From Polaribacter sp. L3A8 (GTDB lineage Bacteria > Bacteroidota > Bacteroidia > Flavobacteriales > Flavobacteriaceae): DNA of 64,000 nt. This document shows positions 19,087-27,988 of the stretch, in pieces. The notes under the pieces are model-generated. The model had not been told where the DNA came from and did no database searches. It was given only the letters and a program-made list of their open reading frames with translations. Numbering within the stretch: the stretch's first letter is position 1; every line of letters starts with the position of its first letter. Location of the stretch: positions 2,006,001-2,070,000 of the forward strand of contig NZ_CP047026.1 of NCBI RefSeq assembly GCF_009796785.1, written 5' to 3'. Position numbers and translations under genes: made by a program.

Positions 19087-21294
19087 TTATAAATCTTTCT
19101 GTAATTCACTGTATAATAACATCAATACACCTTGAGCCATATCATGAATTAAACGAGCTTCTGGCCCAGACCCTATAGAAATACTAGGCGAATTAAATCC
19201 AACCTGCCCATTAGTATGAATAAAAGGTGACAAAGTCGAGATAAGCTGAGAGCGATTTATTAAAATTTTTTCTTCTTTAAAAAGAAAATAAAGTAGAGGT
19301 AATGATGAACTCATATCTATTTCTTTTGATCTTCCTGGGAATTGTGTAAATAAACCATTCTTCATCGATTTCAATAAAGTCTTAGAGAAAGCATCTATCA
19401 TTAAACGTGTGTGTTTATTTAATTTTTCCTTTTCAACAGAAGACAAAGCTAAAGCATACCAAGCCATCCCTCTTCCCCAATTACTAGAACCAATTTTCAT
19501 TTTTGACACTAAATTATAGCCCTGAGAAGGAACGCCTGTTATATTATCAACTCCATATTTTGAATAATTATCTATAAGTTTAACACAAAGCATTGATGCT
19601 CTTTCATTATTAAAAACTCTTCCATAATCAGACAAAAAAGGACATACAAAACCCAACAAATCAACATGTTGCTCATCTCCTTGCCTATAAGAAATTAAAT
19701 CATACTTAAGATCTAAGTTACTTAACGTATTAAAAATTCCTTCAGCAAATTTTTTATAACGGTTATCCTTTGTTCTTGAAAAGAGTTCAATTGCAATACT
19801 ACCATAAATAGCTTGATCAGTTCGCAATATTTGTATTGTATCATCCTCTAAAAAAGCAGAATCAAATCTAGTCTTTATATATGCACATAATTCATCATTA
19901 CCATCTATATAAGCTGCTTTCAAAGAATTTAACATTAAATAACCATGTTCACCAAAATTATAAGTAATTATATCATCTTTAAAAAACACATTATACACAT
20001 TTGATTTAAAATTAGAAGGAGTAAATACATTATTGTCAAAAACATACTTTGCTGCTAACCTTTTCTTTGTACCCTCTGTAATTAGTTTACTAAAATCATC
20101 AGGTTCCAAGTTTGATGTTAAGACAGAGACAGAGCTATTCTGATATTTTTGATTTAATATTGGTAAAACATCCACACGAATAAAAAAAATATTTAACAAA
20201 AATGAGAGGAAAAGTATACCAAGAACAAATACTTTATTTAATCGACTATCTAGCAATTTATATATTTTTATCATTTTACTCAAAACTCTTTTTTTAAACA
20301 CCAATACTTCACTTCCAAATATCAACATTTGACTTCCAAAAGGAAACCAACTTATATAATATAATAACGTATTTTTTTTACTAACAGCAGTATCATTTAA
20401 ATCTGAATAAACCTCTCTTAAACGATTCGTATTACCAAATTTAGCAGACAATTTAAATTCTATTAAAAGGTATCTATCCTTGATAAATTTTAAATATTTC
20501 ACCTTTTCTACCACAGGCATAAAAGTCATTTTATCAAGTGTATTAATTAAGGTATTTTCATATGCTGCATTCCGTTTACATATCTCATCATATGATTTCG
20601 TAACCCCCTTACTATGTGACTCTTGTCTAACTAAAATAGCACATAGGGTCTCATTTAGCAAATAGCACTTTTGATTGTAAAACAGTGGTAACATAATTTG
20701 CCAGTTTTGTCCTCCATCTTTAGTTGTATAAATTTCTCTTTCTGTTATCTTTTTTAATAAACTACTAGTCTTAACCATGTAACAAATTGGCTGAAAATAA
20801 AAATTGTTTTTGCAAAACATTGAATCTTCAAATAAATCAGCCTCTTTATTTTGATACCTATCAGTTTCTAAATTACCGATTAAGTCAAGTGTATATTCAT
20901 CTAAAAGCTGGGCAGAACATCTAACTACACTAACATTATCACAACTATTATCTAGTGCACAAACCATCTTTTCAATAGCAAAATTACTTACATAAAAGTC
21001 GTCAGAATCTGGCCACGTTAAATAATCTCCATTAAATAATTTTAATCCTTTATTAATTGCTTCTGCCTGTCCAGAATTTTTCTGATAAATATATGACAAA
21101 GAATATCCTTTCGAATTAAACTTAGGGATGTAAGATCTAACAATTTTTTCAGTGGAATCTATTGAGCCATCATCTATAAATATCATCTCAATATTAGCGT
21201 AGGTTTGACTTAACACAGAATCCAACAGCCGTGATACAAATTTATCACCGTTATAACAAGGAGTTATGATACTAACTAAAGCAGGTTTATTCAT
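19087..21294 (-). CDS. Fusion: family 2 glycosyltransferase, membrane segment, GH88/GH105-like six-hairpin domain
   Basis: 735 residues, far longer than a GT2 enzyme. Residues 1 to about 290 are a GT2 domain (VSIITPCYNGDKFV, FIDDGSIDST, and PDSDD at 95-99). A hydrophobic helix lies at about 355-372. Residues about 410-735 look like an alpha/alpha six-hairpin toroid of the unsaturated-uronyl hydrolase group (GH88/GH105): RTDQAIYG (Asp493), HVDLLGFVCPFLSDYGRV (Asp545) and SNWGRGMAWYALAL (605-618). Two Asp about 52 residues apart plus WGRG is the catalytic layout of YteR/UGL. With the GT domain inside, the toroid would face the periplasm. The 8-base overlap with wzx places it firmly in the operon. 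Confidence 0.75.
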   Translation of the reverse strand: MNKPALVSIITPCYNGDKFVSRLLDSVLSQTYANIEMIFIDDGSIDSTEKIVRSYIPKFNSKGYSLSYIYQKNSGQAEAINKGLKLFNGDYLTWPDSDDFYVSNFAIEKMVCALDNSCDNVSVVRCSAQLLDEYTLDLIGNLETDRYQNKEADLFEDSMFCKNNFYFQPICYMVKTSSLLKKITEREIYTTKDGGQNWQIMLPLFYNQKCYLLNETLCAILVRQESHSKGVTKSYDEICKRNAAYENTLINTLDKMTFMPVVEKVKYLKFIKDRYLLIEFKLSAKFGNTNRLREVYSDLNDTAVSKKNTLLYYISWFPFGSQMLIFGSEVLVFKKRVLSKMIKIYKLLDSRLNKVFVLGILFLSFLLNIFFIRVDVLPILNQKYQNSSVSVLTSNLEPDDFSKLITEGTKKRLAAKYVFDNNVFTPSNFKSNVYNVFFKDDIITYNFGEHGYLMLNSLKAAYIDGNDELCAYIKTRFDSAFLEDDTIQILRTDQAIYGSIAIELFSRTKDNRYKKFAEGIFNTLSNLDLKYDLISYRQGDEQHVDLLGFVCPFLSDYGRVFNNERASMLCVKLIDNYSKYGVDNITGVPSQGYNLVSKMKIGSSNWGRGMAWYALALSSVEKEKLNKHTRLMIDAFSKTLLKSMKNGLFTQFPGRSKEIDMSSSLPLLYFLFKEEKILINRSQLISTLSPFIHTNGQVGFNSPSISIGSGPEARLIHDMAQGVLMLLYSELQKDL

Positions 21295-22825
21295 GAAATT
21301 TATTTTTAATTTTTATTATATTTTCTCTAATAAACATTTTCTCTGTAGCATCTAGTCCTAAAAGATATACAAAAAATGAAATACTGAAAAGAGTTGCTAA
21401 ACTAACAACAAACAACCTTAATAAACCTATCTCTAAATAGTAATGCAAACAAAACGGAAGAATAATAGATAGAATACATACGCCACCTGCCCTTATAACT
21501 ACTTCTAATAAATAGTCCCTAATTTTAATACCTATAAGACCTCTAACTATTAAAAGCCTTAAAAATAATGAAATTACAGAAGTAACAATACTAACATAAA
21601 AGACCACTTGAGGGTTAAATCCTAATTTTAGAAAGATAAATGAAACTGGTATAATTAAGATCAATAAGATCCCAATAACTATTTGATATATTTTAATATT
21701 TCCTGTTGCCTGTGCCGCAACACCTAAAGATCCTGATAAATTACTTAGTACCACATTAATCAACATTAGTTGAGTAAAAACAGCAGCATATTCTGGTACA
21801 GTTTTTAACCATATCTCTAATAATGTTTGTGTCTCCAACACTACTGGAAGAGCAAAAATAAAAATTAAAAATAAAGAATACTTAGCTCCTTTGTATATTA
21901 AATCAAACATATATGTCATGTCTCCAGACGCATAAGACTTTATTATTTGTGGATTTAAAGCCGTTTGAAAATTAATAACAAAATTATTGACCATAGCTTG
22001 AAGTCTATAAGCAATACCGTATGATGCGTTTATTATAGGTCCAAAAAATATATTTAATAATATATTTAAACCCTGCCCATACATTAGCACTGCAGAATTT
22101 CCAAATAAATTCCAGCTAGCAAATTGTAATAATTTTTTAAACAAATTTAAATCCCAAAAAAAAGCGTATTTACTTTCTTTAATATTTTGTCTACAATAAA
22201 CAGTGTAAATTATTCGTATAATTAAAGAAACTAAGAACATTAGAAATGCATATAACTTTAACTTATCAAATGTTAACCATTGTAACATAAATACCAAAAT
22301 TAGTTTTAAACTAACTTCTATAATACCTATTACTGCAAAGACCTTCATTTTTTCATGAGCAATAATAATAGCATTGTAAGGAACACTAATTACATTAAAT
22401 ACAAACGTTAAGATTGAAAATTGATATACCCACATAAGGGCTTGATGTCTTTCTACAGGTATCGTTAGTTTATTATAAACAAACCATAAACCAACAGTTT
22501 CTGCTAATAATACAATTACAAAAGCAATAACATAATGGATATTTACACTCATACTAAAAACCCTTCCCAACTGAATAGAATCATTTTTCCCTATTTCAAA
22601 TGTAAGGAAGCGTTGTGTGGCATTAGACATTGAATTACTTAAAATCCCAAACATTGTAACAAATCCCGCTGCAACATTATAAATTCCAAAATCACTAATA
22701 CCTAATACTTCTAGAACTACTCTAGAAGTATATAACGATATAAGAATGGTGAAAATCATTCTTATATATAACATCCATGTATTCTTCGCAATCCTTCTAC
22801 TGTTCTGACTATTATTATTTTTCAC
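21287..22825 (-). CDS. wzx: Wzx-type repeat-unit flippase (MOP superfamily)
   Basis: 512 residues with about 12-14 membrane segments and the N-terminal pattern (RRIAKNTWMLYIRMIFTILISLYTSRVVLEVLGISDFGIYN) of Wzx/RfbX-type polysaccharide transporters. Expected to flip the undecaprenyl-linked repeat unit across the inner membrane to the Wzy-like polymerase. It is followed by the GT2/hydrolase fusion with an 8-base overlap, and a 95-base gap separates it from gmd upstream. Confidence 0.9.
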   Translation of the reverse strand: MKNNNSQNSRRIAKNTWMLYIRMIFTILISLYTSRVVLEVLGISDFGIYNVAAGFVTMFGILSNSMSNATQRFLTFEIGKNDSIQLGRVFSMSVNIHYVIAFVIVLLAETVGLWFVYNKLTIPVERHQALMWVYQFSILTFVFNVISVPYNAIIIAHEKMKVFAVIGIIEVSLKLILVFMLQWLTFDKLKLYAFLMFLVSLIIRIIYTVYCRQNIKESKYAFFWDLNLFKKLLQFASWNLFGNSAVLMYGQGLNILLNIFFGPIINASYGIAYRLQAMVNNFVINFQTALNPQIIKSYASGDMTYMFDLIYKGAKYSLFLIFIFALPVVLETQTLLEIWLKTVPEYAAVFTQLMLINVVLSNLSGSLGVAAQATGNIKIYQIVIGILLILIIPVSFIFLKLGFNPQVVFYVSIVTSVISLFLRLLIVRGLIGIKIRDYLLEVVIRAGGVCILSIILPFCLHYYLEIGLLRLFVVSLATLFSISFFVYLLGLDATEKMFIRENIIKIKNKFHE

Positions 22826-22920
22826 TTAAAAGACATTAATACTATTATAGAAAATGCGATTATACACAATCATTAACATAGAGGTATTTTAGAATTAATT
22901 TATACCTAAATTTATAAAAA

Positions 22921-24048
22921 TTACTCAGCTTGCTTTAATATCTCATGGCCCGCTTTTAGCAAAACAACATCTTTTTTCATTAACGAAACATCACCTAGCA
23001 TCATATCCTTTACTAAAGAAGCTAAATCGTGTTCTGGTACCCAACCTAATTCATTCTTTGCCTTAGAAGGATCTCCGATTAACAAATCTACTTCAGTTGG
23101 ACGGAAGTAAGAAGGATCTACAGATAAAACTTCTTTACCAATTTCTACTTGAAAGTCTTTGTGGCTACATGCTACTACATACGCTTTTTCATCTACCCCT
23201 TCTCCTTTAAACTCTACCTCTATACCAACTTCACTAAAAGCTAAACGTACAAATTCTCTAACAGTAGTAGTTACTCCGGTTGCAATTACCCAATCTTCTG
23301 CCTTATCTGCTTGTAAAATCATCCACATCATACGAACATAATCTTTTGCATGTCCCCAATCACGTTTTGCTTCTAAATTACCTAAAAACACTTTTTCTTG
23401 CAATCCTAGTGCAATTTTAGCTACTGCACGTGTGATTTTTCTTGTTACAAAAGTCTCCCCTCTTCTTGGAGATTCATGGTTAAATAAAATACCATTACAA
23501 GCAAACATATTATATGCTTCACGATAATTTTTTGTAATCCAAAAACCGTAAATTTTTGCTACCCCATAAGGAGAACGAGGGTAAAATGGAGAAGATTCAT
23601 CATAGAAACCTCTTTCATTTTTATTTTCTGGCATACCTCCATATAATTCTGAAGTAGAAGCTTGATAAATTCTTGTTTTCTTTTCTAATCCTAAAATCCT
23701 TACAGCTTCTAAGATTCTTAAAGTTCCTAATCCATCAACATTACCCACATATTCTGGAGTATCAAAAGAAACAGCTACGTGAGACATTGCGCCTAAATTG
23801 TAAATTTCATCTGGTTGACACTCTTGAATAATACGCGTCAAGTTCATCGCATCTGTTAAATCTCCATAATGCAATTTTAATCTTTGATCTGGATCATGTG
23901 GATCTTGGTATAAATGATCAATTCTATTGGTGTTAAACAAAGACGATCTTCTTTTAATACCATGTACGATATATCCTTTTTCTAATAATAACTCTGCTAA
24001 ATAAGACCCATCCTGTCCTGTAATTCCTGTAATTAATGCTACTTTCAT
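22921..24048 (-). CDS. gmd: GDP-mannose 4,6-dehydratase
   Basis: 375-residue SDR enzyme making GDP-4-keto-6-deoxy-D-mannose. [12 protein letters not shown] (8-19) binds [13 protein letters not shown] and TSELYGG are Gmd signatures, and YGVAK carries the catalytic Tyr/Lys; [16 protein letters not shown] is diagnostic. Full length. The GDP-fucose synthase gene is just upstream across a 100-base repeat-rich gap. Confidence 0.96.
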   Translation of the reverse strand: MKVALITGITGQDGSYLAELLLEKGYIVHGIKRRSSLFNTNRIDHLYQDPHDPDQRLKLHYGDLTDAMNLTRIIQECQPDEIYNLGAMSHVAVSFDTPEYVGNVDGLGTLRILEAVRILGLEKKTRIYQASTSELYGGMPENKNERGFYDESSPFYPRSPYGVAKIYGFWITKNYREAYNMFACNGILFNHESPRRGETFVTRKITRAVAKIALGLQEKVFLGNLEAKRDWGHAKDYVRMMWMILQADKAEDWVIATGVTTTVREFVRLAFSEVGIEVEFKGEGVDEKAYVVACSHKDFQVEIGKEVLSVDPSYFRPTEVDLLIGDPSKAKNELGWVPEHDLASLVKDMMLGDVSLMKKDVVLLKAGHEILKQAE

Positions 24049-24148
24049 GTTCGTTTTTCGTTTTTCGTTATTCGGTTTTCGTTGTTCGGTTTTCGTTGCT
24101 CGGTTTTCGTTGGACGATGGACGGTAAACGAAAGACGAATAACGACTT
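24049..24148. repeat. Imperfect tandem and inverted repeat block between fcl and gmd
   Basis: Four near-copies of a 14-base unit, of the form GTTTTCGTTGTTCG, run from about 24060 to 24116, followed by the reverse-complement version: TCGTTATTCG at 24065-24074 is matched by CGAATAACGA at 24136-24145. The block could fold into a long hairpin. No coding content. A similar hand-like pattern with other bases lies at 40663-40750. Confidence 0.75.
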
Positions 24149-25099
24149 TTACAATTTAACTTCTTTAAAATTTTCTATATTTTCTAAAAACCAAGTATAT
24201 GTTTTCTCGATCCCTTGTTTTAAATCAACTTTATGCTTCCAACCTAAGTTGTGCATTTTAGAAATATCCATTAACTTTCTTGGTGTTCCATCTGGTTTAG
24301 AGCTATCCCAAACTAATTTTCCTTCATGCCCAACAACTTGTTGAATGGTTTCTGCTAATTCTTTAATCGTTAAATCTTCTCCAGTTCCTATATTGTATAG
24401 GTATTCTGGCAATTCATTTTCTAAAGCATACACAACAGCCTCGGCCATATCATCTACAAAAAGAAATTCACGCATAGGCGTTCCACTTCCCCATAAAACT
24501 ACATCAGCATCATTATTCTCTTTAGCTTCATGAAACTTACGAATCATTGCAGGCAAAACATGAGATGATTTTAAATCAAAATTATCATGTGTACCATACA
24601 AATTTGTGGGCATTAAGCTTACATAGTCTTTTTGAAACTGATTTCTAATAGCCTGACATGCTTTTACCCCTGTTATTTTTGCTAGCGCATACCATTCATT
24701 TGTCGGTTCTAAAGAGTCTGTTAATAAGTACTCTTCTTTTAAAGGCTGCGGAGCAAACTTTGGATAAATACAAGAACTTCCTAAAAATATAAATTTTTCA
24801 ACCCCTGCTATTAATGCACTATCAATTAAATTATTTTGAATCTGCATATTTTCCATCAAAAACTGATATGGAAAATCATTATTTGCTAAAATACCACCAA
24901 CTTTTGCAGCAGCATCTATAACAACTGTTGGTTTTTCTTTTTGATAAAAATCAAGAACAGCTTCCTGATTCTTTAAGTCTAATACTTTACTAGATTTCCC
25001 TATTAAGTTTGTATATCCTTTTTTTTCTAAAGTTCTCCATACTGCGGAACCAACCATACCGTTATGTCCTGCTATGTATATTTTAGTGTCCTTATTCAT
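24149..25099 (-). CDS. fcl: GDP-L-fucose synthase
   Basis: 316-residue bifunctional 3,5-epimerase/4-reductase completing GDP-L-fucose from the Gmd product. [16 protein letters not shown] (9-24) is the NADP loop, [15 protein letters not shown] and [10 protein letters not shown] (catalytic Tyr/Lys) are family signatures. It stands 12 bases downstream of ugd. Full length. Confidence 0.95.
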   Translation of the reverse strand: MNKDTKIYIAGHNGMVGSAVWRTLEKKGYTNLIGKSSKVLDLKNQEAVLDFYQKEKPTVVIDAAAKVGGILANNDFPYQFLMENMQIQNNLIDSALIAGVEKFIFLGSSCIYPKFAPQPLKEEYLLTDSLEPTNEWYALAKITGVKACQAIRNQFQKDYVSLMPTNLYGTHDNFDLKSSHVLPAMIRKFHEAKENNDADVVLWGSGTPMREFLFVDDMAEAVVYALENELPEYLYNIGTGEDLTIKELAETIQQVVGHEGKLVWDSSKPDGTPRKLMDISKMHNLGWKHKVDLKQGIEKTYTWFLENIENFKEVKL

Positions 25100-25111
25100 T
25101 TATAATATTTT

Positions 25112-26434
25112 TTATTTCCCTATTTGAATATATTCAAATCCTTTTTCTTCTAAATTAAAAGCATTATATTGATTTCTACCATCAAAAATAATAGGATTTT
25201 TTAGTTGTTGCTTAATCTCTACAAAATCTGGAGATCTAAACTCTTTCCATTCTGTTAATAAAATCAACGCATCTGCATCTTGTAAAACTTCGTATTTAGA
25301 AGTAAAGTACGTTATATTTTTAGCATCTTTTAAATAAAATTCTTTAGCTTCTTCTATTGCTTTTGGATCGTATGCTTTTACTTTTGCGCCTCTTTTTTCT
25401 AATTCTTTTACAATATAAATTGCTGGTGCTTCTCTCATATCATCTGTACCAGGTTTAAAAGCCAAGCCCCATAAACCAAAAATCATCCCAGATAAATCTT
25501 CTCCAAAACGTTTTACAATTTTGTTAGCAATTACTAACTTTTGAGCATCATTAACATTCTCTACAGACTCAATTAAACTTGCTTTATACCCGTTTTCTTC
25601 TGCAATTTTCTTTAAAGCTTTTACATCTTTAGGAAAACAAGATCCTCCATAACCTGCACCTGGATAAATAAAACTATATCCAATACGTTTGTCTGACCCA
25701 ATACCTATACGAACCATATTTACATCTGCTCCTACTCTTTCACAAATATTTGCAATCTCATTCATAAATGAAATTTTTGTTGCCAACATGGTATTTGCTG
25801 CATATTTTGTCATTTCAGCAGAACGAATATCCATCGTTATAAAACGATCATGTGTTCTAAAGAAAGGTGAATACAATTGCTTCATTAACTCAAAAGCATA
25901 TTCAGAATCTGCTCCAATAACCACTCTATCTGGCTTCATAAAATCATCTATAGCAGCTCCTTCTTTTAAAAACTCTGGATTAGAAACTACACTAAACTCA
26001 AGGTCTACATTTCTTTTATCAAGCTCTGCTTGAATCGTTGCTTTTACCTTATCTGCTGTACCAATAGGCACCGTAGATTTATCAACAACTATTAACCTTT
26101 TATTCATTGTTTCTCCAATAGACTTTGCTACAGCTAAAACATATTGTAAATCTGCAGAACCATCATCTCCCATTGGCGTACCAACAGCAATAAAAACAAT
26201 CTCTGCATCACTAATAGCATTCCCTAAATTGGTTGTAAAAAATAAATTTTTATTTTTTACATTTTTTAAAATCATTTGCTCTAAACCTGGTTCAAAAATA
26301 GGGATGATTCCTTGTTCTAAGCTTTTAATTTTCTTCTGATCTATATCTACACAGATTACTTTGTTTCCCATTTCAGAAAAACAAGTTCCAGAAACCAATC
26401 CAACATAACCAGAACCGATTATAGCAATATTCAT
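25112..26434 (-). CDS. ugd: UDP-glucose 6-dehydrogenase
   Basis: 440-residue NAD-dependent enzyme converting UDP-glucose to UDP-glucuronate. NAD loop GSGYVGLVSG (7-16), TVPIGTAD, SNPEFLKEGAA, and GYGGSCFPKD with nucleophile Cys266 and Asp270; all standard residues are present. It is the first gene of the long minus-strand capsule run, with a candidate promoter about 120 bases upstream. Confidence 0.95.
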   Translation of the reverse strand: MNIAIIGSGYVGLVSGTCFSEMGNKVICVDIDQKKIKSLEQGIIPIFEPGLEQMILKNVKNKNLFFTTNLGNAISDAEIVFIAVGTPMGDDGSADLQYVLAVAKSIGETMNKRLIVVDKSTVPIGTADKVKATIQAELDKRNVDLEFSVVSNPEFLKEGAAIDDFMKPDRVVIGADSEYAFELMKQLYSPFFRTHDRFITMDIRSAEMTKYAANTMLATKISFMNEIANICERVGADVNMVRIGIGSDKRIGYSFIYPGAGYGGSCFPKDVKALKKIAEENGYKASLIESVENVNDAQKLVIANKIVKRFGEDLSGMIFGLWGLAFKPGTDDMREAPAIYIVKELEKRGAKVKAYDPKAIEEAKEFYLKDAKNITYFTSKYEVLQDADALILLTEWKEFRSPDFVEIKQQLKNPIIFDGRNQYNAFNLEEKGFEYIQIGK

Positions 26435-26551
26435 ACTGTTTTAATATTTTTTACTACATCTCGTAAACAAGACATTCACTTTTATTTTAATGGATATTAT
26501 CAAAGTTCCTGAATATTTATTTTCATTAGAAAACGTCATCTAAATTAGATG

Positions 26552-26559
26552 CAAAAATA
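26552..26559 (-). promoter_or_regulatory. Candidate -7 box at the head of the ugd-to-wzc gene run
   Basis: TATTTTTG on the minus strand matches TAnnTTTG and would give a leader of about 110 bases before ugd. A -33 box is not clear. I see no UpxY-type antiterminator gene in the window. Confidence 0.4.
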
Positions 26560-26611
26560 AAACAAGTTCTATACAATAGCCTATGATCCTTTTTATTAAA
26601 ATAAGATTATA

Positions 26612-26636
26612 AAAAAACACTTATAAATAAGTGCTT
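26612..26636 (-). terminator. Terminator after the small nucleotidyltransferase gene
   Basis: On the minus strand GCACTTATTTATAAGTG and a run of seven T form a short stem-loop terminator 10 bases past the stop at 26646. Confidence 0.6.
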
Positions 26637-26645
26637 ATTCTAAAC

Positions 26646-27068
26646 TTAATTATTTTTCAACAACCAAGATGAAGATTGAATCTTATCTCCTAAACCATCA
26701 ATCAAATCAATACTCAACTCTTTACAAACGGGTGCTTCTGGAATAGAATTATTATCTTGATCTCCTCCATTAGCAAAACCTAATTGATATTCTTTTCCGT
26801 ATTTTTCATGTATAGCACGTATAGAAGCACAAACGGTTCTATCGTTATCCACAGAAATCATTGCTTTATCTACAGATTTAATATTCTCTACAATAAATAA
26901 ACGTTCTTCTTCTTTTTGAAATTCTTTAGAACCTTTTAAACCTCTTTGAAAATCGCTATTTACAATTACAATCAACTCATCTGCCAATGCTTTTGCATTG
27001 TTAAAATACTCTAAATGCCCTTTATGAATTGGGTTAAAATACCCTGATACTATAATTAGTTTTTTCAT
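26646..27068 (-). CDS. Cytidylyltransferase-like nucleotidyltransferase
   Basis: 140-residue single-domain protein of the HxGH nucleotidyltransferase superfamily: SGYFNPIHKGHLEYF near residues 8-22 holds the HKGH motif. Length fits glycerol-3-phosphate or related cytidylyltransferases and the RfaE C-terminal type, but the substrate is not clear. It is a single-gene unit with its own promoter and terminator, between the two capsule operons. Confidence 0.75.
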   Translation of the reverse strand: MKKLIIVSGYFNPIHKGHLEYFNNAKALADELIVIVNSDFQRGLKGSKEFQKEEERLFIVENIKSVDKAMISVDNDRTVCASIRAIHEKYGKEYQLGFANGGDQDNNSIPEAPVCKELSIDLIDGLGDKIQSSSWLLKNN

Positions 27069-27079
27069 TTTTTTTTGTG

Positions 27080-27112
27080 CAAATATATGTTTAATTTCTA
27101 AGTAGCAAAAAA
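27080..27112 (-). promoter_or_regulatory. Bacteroidota promoter for the gene at 26646-27068
   Basis: TTTTTTG (27106-27112), an 18-base spacer and TATATTTG (27080-27087) lie just upstream of the ATG at 27066-27068; the leader would be about 6-8 bases. Confidence 0.6.
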
Positions 27113-27203
27113 GGTTTTTCCCCTATCTTTTCTATACAAAAACAAGTGAATTAATTTAATAAAAAAATATGTTATTAAAACACTATAAATAAGTAAGTAC
27201 TGC

Positions 27204-27635
27204 CTACTTATCTTTCTTTTTTAAGTTCTCTTTTTCTTGAACTTCTTTACGAAGCCCGCTACTAGAAAAACGGTGTTCTCTTTTATTAAAGAATAGATCT
27301 ATTCCTTTTTCTTCACAATATTTTCTCCCAGTAAATTGTTTGCTAGCGTACTCATCACCTATAATACGTACGTCTATTTTAAAAGATCTTAAAATATCTT
27401 CTAAATCTTGTTCTGTTGCATAAGGAACAATCTCATCTACAAACCGACATCCTTTTAACTGAATATATCTCTCTACAACAGATTGAACAGGCATGTTTTT
27501 TTCTGGACGATCTAACGTAGGATTGGTCTGTAATCCACAAATTAAATAATCACATTCCATTTTTGCCTCTTCTAACATTTTTACATGTCCGGCATGAAAT
27601 AAATCAAAAGCACTAAAGGTAATCCCGACTTTCAT
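27204..27635 (-). CDS. TagD-like glycerol-3-phosphate cytidylyltransferase family protein
   Basis: 143 residues: TFSAFDLFHAGHVKMLEEAK carries the HAGH motif, and HRFSSSGLRKEV near the C-terminus replaces the RTEGISTT-type motif of TagD. DVRIIGDEYASKQFTG fits the TagD/LicC group. It may make a CDP-activated alcohol for decoration of the polysaccharide, but no matching phosphotransferase is evident. Distinct in sequence from its neighbour at 26646. Confidence 0.75.
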   Translation of the reverse strand: MKVGITFSAFDLFHAGHVKMLEEAKMECDYLICGLQTNPTLDRPEKNMPVQSVVERYIQLKGCRFVDEIVPYATEQDLEDILRSFKIDVRIIGDEYASKQFTGRKYCEEKGIDLFFNKREHRFSSSGLRKEVQEKENLKKKDK

Positions 27636-27652
27636 AAGTTTCTTTTTTTTGG

Positions 27653-27660
27653 CAAATATA
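27653..27660 (-). promoter_or_regulatory. -7 box for the TagD-like gene
   Basis: TATATTTG on the minus strand, 17 bases before the ATG at 27633-27635. The -33 region is only T-rich. Confidence 0.45.
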
Positions 27661-27947
27661 TGTTAATTATTTAATAAAAAAAGGTTCTTCCTAAACAGAG
27701 GTGCTTTCAACGTTAAATATGATAAAAATGAAATAAAACAATCAAAAAAACATAAAAACCTCATAAAAAGCGACTTGCACTCAATATCTAACAAAAACTC
27801 TAATTTTAAAGTAATCAGAAAGGACATGCTATCATAATTTCAAAAAAACAACTCCATTATATATAAAAACCCTAAAACCAATTCTATAAAGAGAAGTAAC
27901 CGCTTTACTTACCTGTTAATAAAAAGGTTTTAAAGAATGACACTCCC

Positions 27948-27976
27948 AAAAAAAGTAATCTTCAAAGATTTTTTTA
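27948..27976. terminator. Terminator after wecC copy 2
   Basis: AATCTT, 2-base loop, AAGATT, flanked by an A-run on one side and a T-run on the other, so it could serve both strands; it closes the second capsule operon. Confidence 0.6.
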
Positions 27977-27988
27977 TTCAAAATTTAA

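Larger units (their letters stand above)
27636..27988. other. 353-base intergenic region
   Basis: Holds a -7-like TATATTTG on the minus strand (27653-27660) for the TagD-like gene and, at the right end, the wecC copy 2 terminator (27948-27976). The middle, about 27690-27940, is AT-rich with no open frame I would call a gene. Confidence 0.6.
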
